A stretch of 64,000 nucleotides of DNA, taken from positions 62,001 to 126,000 of the forward strand of contig NZ_PGFH01000002.1 of the NCBI RefSeq assembly GCF_002797685.1, in the 5' to 3' direction. Below the pieces are notes generated by a model. That model had not been told where the DNA came from and did not search any database. It saw only the letters and a list, made by a program, of their open reading frames with translations. Made by a program: the position numbers and the translations under genes. Source of the stretch: Salinibacterium amurskyense. GTDB taxonomy: Bacteria > Actinomycetota > Actinomycetes > Actinomycetales > Microbacteriaceae. Position 1 is the stretch's first letter, and each line of letters opens with the position of its first letter. Positions 60,715 to 64,000 of this stretch are shown here, piece by piece.

Positions 60715-61593
60715 ATGACGAACCGACACTCAACCGATGCAGCAACCCAGTACCTCACGGTGCCGGGCGGCACGATCGCTTTCGACGAGCGCGGCAGCGG
60801 CCCCCTTCTCCTCCTCGTCCCCGGCATGGGCGACTTGCGCTCCACCTACCGCTTTCTGGCTCCCGCGCTCGCGGCTGCCGGCTATCGGGTCGTCACCACC
60901 GACCTCCGCGGCCAGGGCGATAGCAGCGTGGGCTTCGACTCCTATGGTGATGAGGCAACGGCATCCGACATCTCTGCACTGTTGCGGCAGCTGGATGCCC
61001 CGGCCGTCGTCGTGGGCAACTCGATGGGTGCTGGCGCTGCGGTGATTGCCGCGGCCGAAACACCCGAACTCGTTGCCGGTCTCGTGCTGGTAGGCCCGTT
61101 CGTGCGGGAGCCAGCATCCGCGAACCCGCTCCTGAAGTTCGTGATGCGCATCCTCATGGCGCGTCCCTGGGCCGCCGCGGTGTGGAAGGGCTACCTGCCG
61201 AAGCTTTACGCGGGAACGAAGCCTCGCGACTTTGCCGAGTATCGGGATGCGGTGATCGCGGCGCTCCACCGGCCTGGTTATGCACGTGCGTTTAGCGAGA
61301 CCACGCGCACCGATCACGTGAAAGCGGGGGAGAGCTTGGCATCGATCACGGCCCCTACGCTGGTGGTTATGGGCACCAACGATCCCGACTTTCCTGACCC
61401 GCACGCGGAGGCGGACTGGATCAGCTGCGCGCTCAGCGCCACGACCGTGATGATCGAGGATGCCGGCCACTACCCGCAGTCGCAACAGCCTGAGCAGACT
61501 GCCGCGGCCATTCTCGAGTTCCTGAGTGCTTCAGGGTTCGGTGCTTCTGGGCGCGATGCGTCAGGGCTGAACCCAGAAGGACACCGTGCCTAG
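60715..61593 (+). CDS. Alpha/beta hydrolase
   Basis: This 292-residue hydrolase shows GPLLLLVPGMGDLRSTYRFL at the start, the nucleophile elbow VVVGNSMGAGAAV with Ser, the acid in MGTNDPDFPDP, and the catalytic His in IEDAGHYPQ. The triad is therefore complete. The substrate is unknown. It is expressed from a leaderless promoter with a TetR-type operator and overlaps the TetR gene by eight bases, so the pair is self-controlled. A small lipid-like ester or lactone is a typical substrate in such pairs, but that is inference. Confidence 0.87.
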   Translation: MTNRHSTDAATQYLTVPGGTIAFDERGSGPLLLLVPGMGDLRSTYRFLAPALAAAGYRVVTTDLRGQGDSSVGFDSYGDEATASDISALLRQLDAPAVVVGNSMGAGAAVIAAAETPELVAGLVLVGPFVREPASANPLLKFVMRILMARPWAAAVWKGYLPKLYAGTKPRDFAEYRDAVIAALHRPGYARAFSETTRTDHVKAGESLASITAPTLVVMGTNDPDFPDPHAEADWISCALSATTVMIEDAGHYPQSQQPEQTAAAILEFLSASGFGASGRDASGLNPEGHRA

Positions 61594-62155
61594 GGCTGGG
61601 CTCAGCTCGGCCGCCGTTATCGAGAGGGCTGCCGAGCTCCTGGACGAGCACGGCTCCGAGAGCCTCAACCTGGCCGCGGTCGCAACTAGCTTCGGCGTGA
61701 AAATCCCTTCCCTCTATAAGCATGTCGATGGAGTGCAGGGGCTGCGGCGCGGCATCATGCTCGCTGCCAAGGCAGAGCTCACCGCGGCAATGGAACAGGC
61801 CGCAGTGGGGCGTTCGCGCGACGACGCCATCCGCGGAATCGCGATCGCTTACCGTGACTGGGCGCTGCGGCATCCCGGGCAGTATCCGTTGACGGTGCGT
61901 GCAGCAGCACCGGATGACGCGGATGACGAGGCCGTGTCAGCCGCGAGCGTTGCGGTGATCTTCGCTGTCTTAGCGGGCTACAGCCTGCGCGACGACGACG
62001 CTGTGGATGCCACCCGTTTTCTCCGCTCAGCACTCCACGGCTTTGTCTCGCTCGAAACGGGCGGAGCCTTCGAATTGCCCGTCGACCGCGAACGCAGCTT
62101 CAGCGCTCTCGTGGAAAGCGTCGTGACGGCGCTCGCCGCGTGGGGTGGCGAGTAG
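61586..62155 (+). CDS. TetR-family regulator of the hydrolase operon
   Basis: The 189-residue protein has the TetR helix-turn-helix (VIERAAELLDEHGSESLNLA followed by AVATSFGVKIPSLYKHVDG) and a TetR_C (WHG-type) ligand domain (DWALRHPGQYPLTVRAA). It starts with GTG inside the hydrolase gene, with AAGGA upstream. It is very probably the repressor for the overlapped inverted repeats at 60687-60712. Confidence 0.88.
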   Translation: MPRAGLSSAAVIERAAELLDEHGSESLNLAAVATSFGVKIPSLYKHVDGVQGLRRGIMLAAKAELTAAMEQAAVGRSRDDAIRGIAIAYRDWALRHPGQYPLTVRAAAPDDADDEAVSAASVAVIFAVLAGYSLRDDDAVDATRFLRSALHGFVSLETGGAFELPVDRERSFSALVESVVTALAAWGGE

Positions 62156-62247
62156 CTGCCAGAGCGAGACTTCGCCCTCTGCAGGGATTGCGGGCATATG
62201 ATCGTGCCACTCACAATCGCGACGGCGCGGCAGTGAAGAAGGACCCA

Positions 62248-62733
62248 ATGACTGACCCCAGCGACATGTCACCATCGACTGAATCGTGGTTGCCCGCGGG
62301 CTGGCAGCATCCGACCCACGTCGCTTTGTCAACTGGGCACCACCTCCGCCCGATCCGCGCCTCCGATACCGAGCTCGATATGGATGCCGTAATGGGCTCG
62401 CGGGAACGACTGTGGTCGATCTATGGCGAGGCCTGGGGTTGGCCGCCGGCGTCGATGACTGCCGAGCAAGATCGCGCCGATCTGCAGCGGCATGCCGACG
62501 AGATGGAAACTAATGAGTCGTTCAACTTCGCGCTCTTCGACGCGGACGAGACCGAACTCATCGGCTGTGTGTACATCGACCCCAGCGAGGACGAGACAGC
62601 GGATGCTGACATCTCCTGGTGGGTGCGGGACGAGTACGTCGGCACCGAGCTCGAAGCGGCACTCAACGAATTCGTGCCGGCATGGATCGAACGAGACTGG
62701 CCGCTTGCGAACCCGCGCTTCGACCTTTTCTAG
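62248..62733 (+). CDS. GNAT-like protein
   Basis: The 161-residue protein has HHLRPIRASDTELDMDAVMG near the N-terminus, FNFALFDADETELIGCVYID in the centre and ISWWVRDEYVGTELEAALNE near the end. This is the GNAT layout with a shortened acetyl-CoA loop: the usual Gly-x-Gly pattern reads RDEYVGTELE, so activity is uncertain. GAAGAAGGA precedes ATG 62248. It is a single gene. A degenerate GNAT with a non-catalytic role is possible. Confidence 0.72.
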   Translation: MTDPSDMSPSTESWLPAGWQHPTHVALSTGHHLRPIRASDTELDMDAVMGSRERLWSIYGEAWGWPPASMTAEQDRADLQRHADEMETNESFNFALFDADETELIGCVYIDPSEDETADADISWWVRDEYVGTELEAALNEFVPAWIERDWPLANPRFDLF

Positions 62734-62742
62734 CCTGGACCT

Positions 62743-63006
62743 CTAGCGCTCGATGTGAACCTGCACTTCGTCGCCGACATCTTTCTTGAGCTTCTTGCGT
62801 AGTGCCGCGCTCACGGAGATGAAGTGGTTCCCTTGGCCGGTCGGCATCAGCGCCGAAGTCACGGCGATGCCGTCAACCGCGGCGGTCGCCTTGACGGATT
62901 TTCCTGTTCCGAAGAAGTCTTTTGAGTCGGGAATTTCGATCACCGACCAGCTCGGCATCCACTCCGGATTGATGATGGTTCCAGTGAAGTTGAGGTTATC
63001 TGCCAT
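62743..63006 (-). CDS. DUF1905-domain protein
   Basis: This 87-residue protein matches DUF1905, a small beta-barrel: WSVIEIPDSKDFFGTGKSVK, ALMPTGQGNHFISVSAALRK and DVGDEVQVHIER. The function is unknown. The ATG is preceded by TAGGCT at six bases (63013-63018, minus) and no ribosome binding site, so it is probably leaderless. It converges on the GNAT-like gene with a nine-base gap. Confidence 0.85.
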   Translation of the reverse strand: MADNLNFTGTIINPEWMPSWSVIEIPDSKDFFGTGKSVKATAAVDGIAVTSALMPTGQGNHFISVSAALRKKLKKDVGDEVQVHIER

Positions 63007-63012
63007 TTAGCG

Positions 63013-63018
63013 AGCCTA
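63013..63018 (-). promoter_or_regulatory. -10 box of leaderless DUF1905 promoter
   Basis: Read on the minus strand, TAGGCT is followed by CGCTAA and the ATG at 63006. It lies 32 bases past the stop of the Lrp-family gene. Confidence 0.55.
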
Positions 63019-63049
63019 TGAGGGGCGTGTTCAGAATGGCAAGGATGTT

Positions 63050-63520
63050 CTAGGCAAAGTCGGTAGCTACCGCGTTGCGGTGGTATTCAAAGATCATGCT
63101 CGTATTGGTGGAGGCAACGCTGTGGCGGGCCGACAGGTGGTCGACCACGAATAGCCGAACCTTTGAGGAGTTTTCGACCGCAATGTGCACGAGAAAGTCG
63201 TCACCGCCACCCACGAAGAACAACTGAATCACTTCGGGCAGCCGACGGATTTCTTCCGTGAAGGCTTGGATGCTCTCCTGGCGGGCACCTGGGCGCAGCG
63301 AGACTCCGATGATCGCTTGCAGCCCACGCCCGAGCTTCGCTTGGTTGAGCGCGGCGTGATACCCGGTGATGAGACCGCGGTCGAAGAGTGACTTGATTCG
63401 AGTGTGAGCGGTGGATGCCGCAATGCCGACGGTGCTCGCGATTGCCGCGTTGCTCATCCGGGCGTCCCGCGAGAGAAGGGTGAGAATCTTGGTGTCGATC
63501 GGGTCTAGCTCGTCAGCCAT
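63050..63520 (-). CDS. Lrp/AsnC-family regulator of alanine dehydrogenase
   Basis: This 156-residue protein has an AsnC-type helix-turn-helix ([20 protein letters not shown], then [20 protein letters not shown]) and an RAM effector domain ([34 protein letters not shown]). GAAGGATC precedes the ATG at 63520; an in-frame start at 63619 would overlap the inverted repeat. It is divergent from ald. Lrp-type activation or repression of alanine dehydrogenase by amino acids is known in mycobacteria, and the repeat between them fits that model. Confidence 0.9.
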   Translation of the reverse strand: MADELDPIDTKILTLLSRDARMSNAAIASTVGIAASTAHTRIKSLFDRGLITGYHAALNQAKLGRGLQAIIGVSLRPGARQESIQAFTEEIRRLPEVIQLFFVGGGDDFLVHIAVENSSKVRLFVVDHLSARHSVASTNTSMIFEYHRNAVATDFA

Positions 63521-63599
63521 GCGAAGATCCTTCGGTTGGAAAGCAGATTCAGCGCAATTTTGGCACGGATTTGGGCTCCAGCACACTAGTTTCCGATCA

Positions 63600-63631
63600 A
63601 AATTCTGACTTTTCCACAAAAGACAGAATTT
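63600..63631. promoter_or_regulatory. Lrp operator between lrp-like gene and ald
   Basis: AAATTCTG (63600-63607) and CAGAATTT (63624-63631) form perfect 8-base arms separated by 16 bases. The region is AT-rich. Its position 44 bases before ald suits an Lrp-family activator or repressor site. Confidence 0.65.
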
Positions 63632-63675
63632 CTGACAGGGTTGAGCAACTCCACTCCGCTGCGAAAGGTAAGTCG

Positions 63676-64000
63676 ATGCGCATTTCTGTGCCTGCTGAAA
63701 TCAAGAACAACGAAAATCGTGTTGCGATAACCCCGGCGGGCGTCGACACCTTGGTAGCTGGCGGGCACGCGGTCACCATTCAGTCGGGTGCCGGTCTTGG
63801 CAGCGGCTTCACGGATGAGCTATACGCGGCAGCAGGCGCACAGATCGTCGCCGACGCTGACGAGGTATGGGCATCCGCCGACCTCGTTGTGAAGGTCAAA
63901 GAGCCGATCGCTTCGGAGTACGGCTATTTTCGCAAAGACCTCGTTCTTTTCACCTACTTGCACCTCGCTGCCGACCGCGCGCTGACTGAAGCCCTCGTTG
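63676..64000 (+). CDS. ald: Alanine dehydrogenase, 3' end outside window
   Basis: Ald interconverts L-alanine and pyruvate with NAD and ammonia. The visible 108 residues begin [20 protein letters not shown] and continue [20 protein letters not shown] and [20 protein letters not shown], then [18 protein letters not shown]. They contain the substrate-binding Arg15 and Lys75 regions of the family. AAAGG precedes the ATG. The gene runs off the window end. It is divergent from an Lrp-family regulator with an inverted repeat between them. Confidence 0.93.
   Translation, partial: MRISVPAEIKNNENRVAITPAGVDTLVAGGHAVTIQSGAGLGSGFTDELYAAAGAQIVADADEVWASADLVVKVKEPIASEYGYFRKDLVLFTYLHLAADRALTEALV

Noticed and set aside
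63521-63619. Extended N-terminus of the Lrp-family protein
   Set aside because: The extra 33 residues do not resemble the family and would cover the operator arm. GAAGGATC before the ATG at 63520 supports the shorter form.

Overview
The window is high-GC chromosomal DNA from an actinobacterium, most likely of the family Microbacteriaceae. Supporting signs are the menaquinone gene set, a mycothiol-type arsenate reductase, a plant-type/FprA-like ferredoxin reductase, many GTG starts, and frequent GCATCC/GGATGC hexamers. The genus cannot be fixed from the sequence. No insertion sequence, prophage, CRISPR array or rRNA was seen. There are three tRNA genes. No gene-free stretch exceeds 300 bases.

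Layout. 1-9.4 kb holds menaquinone synthesis (menE partial, menA, menD, menF, menG and a polyprenyl diphosphate synthase), interrupted by PPK2 and an ArsC-like phosphatase. 9.5-13 kb holds a ferredoxin-NADP reductase, cardiolipin synthase and a YajQ protein. 13-21 kb holds tRNA-Tyr, a voltage-gated sodium channel of the NaChBac type, an inositol-monophosphatase family enzyme, an M23 peptidase preceded by a coupled 21-codon ORF, tRNA-Thr and tRNA-Met, twin acetyltransferases, a heliorhodopsin, and a leucine-rich-repeat wall protein with a LAETG sorting signal. 21-23.6 kb is a TetR-controlled detoxification locus (DJ-1 protein and an NADP oxidoreductase). 23.6-32.5 kb is a maltodextrin/alpha-glucoside regulon with a LacI repressor, two GH13 enzymes and a malEFG importer, and it has two matching operators. 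36-46 kb has threonine catabolism (tdh-kbl-gntR) divergent from an amidohydrolase and an oligopeptide ABC importer, with a palindrome between them. 46-52.5 kb is a probable surface-glycan cluster (two unknown membrane proteins, nitroreductase, flippase-like protein, GT2, pyruvyl transferase). 52.5-64 kb carries a cation exporter, threonine aldolase, an MFS/MarR pair, an AlkD-like repair protein, a lipoprotein pair, a hydrolase/TetR pair, and an Lrp-ald divergent pair (ald cut by the window end).

Two themes run through the window. First, about a dozen genes on both strands have a TANNNT box separated by exactly six bases from an ATG or GTG, with no ribosome binding site. This predicts leaderless mRNAs, and in two cases the upstream gene's TAG stop codon forms the start of the box. 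Second, most regulator genes lie beside a clear inverted repeat in a divergent or self-regulated promoter, so candidate operators can be named for LacI, GntR, MarR, Lrp and both TetR proteins.

All functions are inferred by reading the sequence; no search or computation was run.
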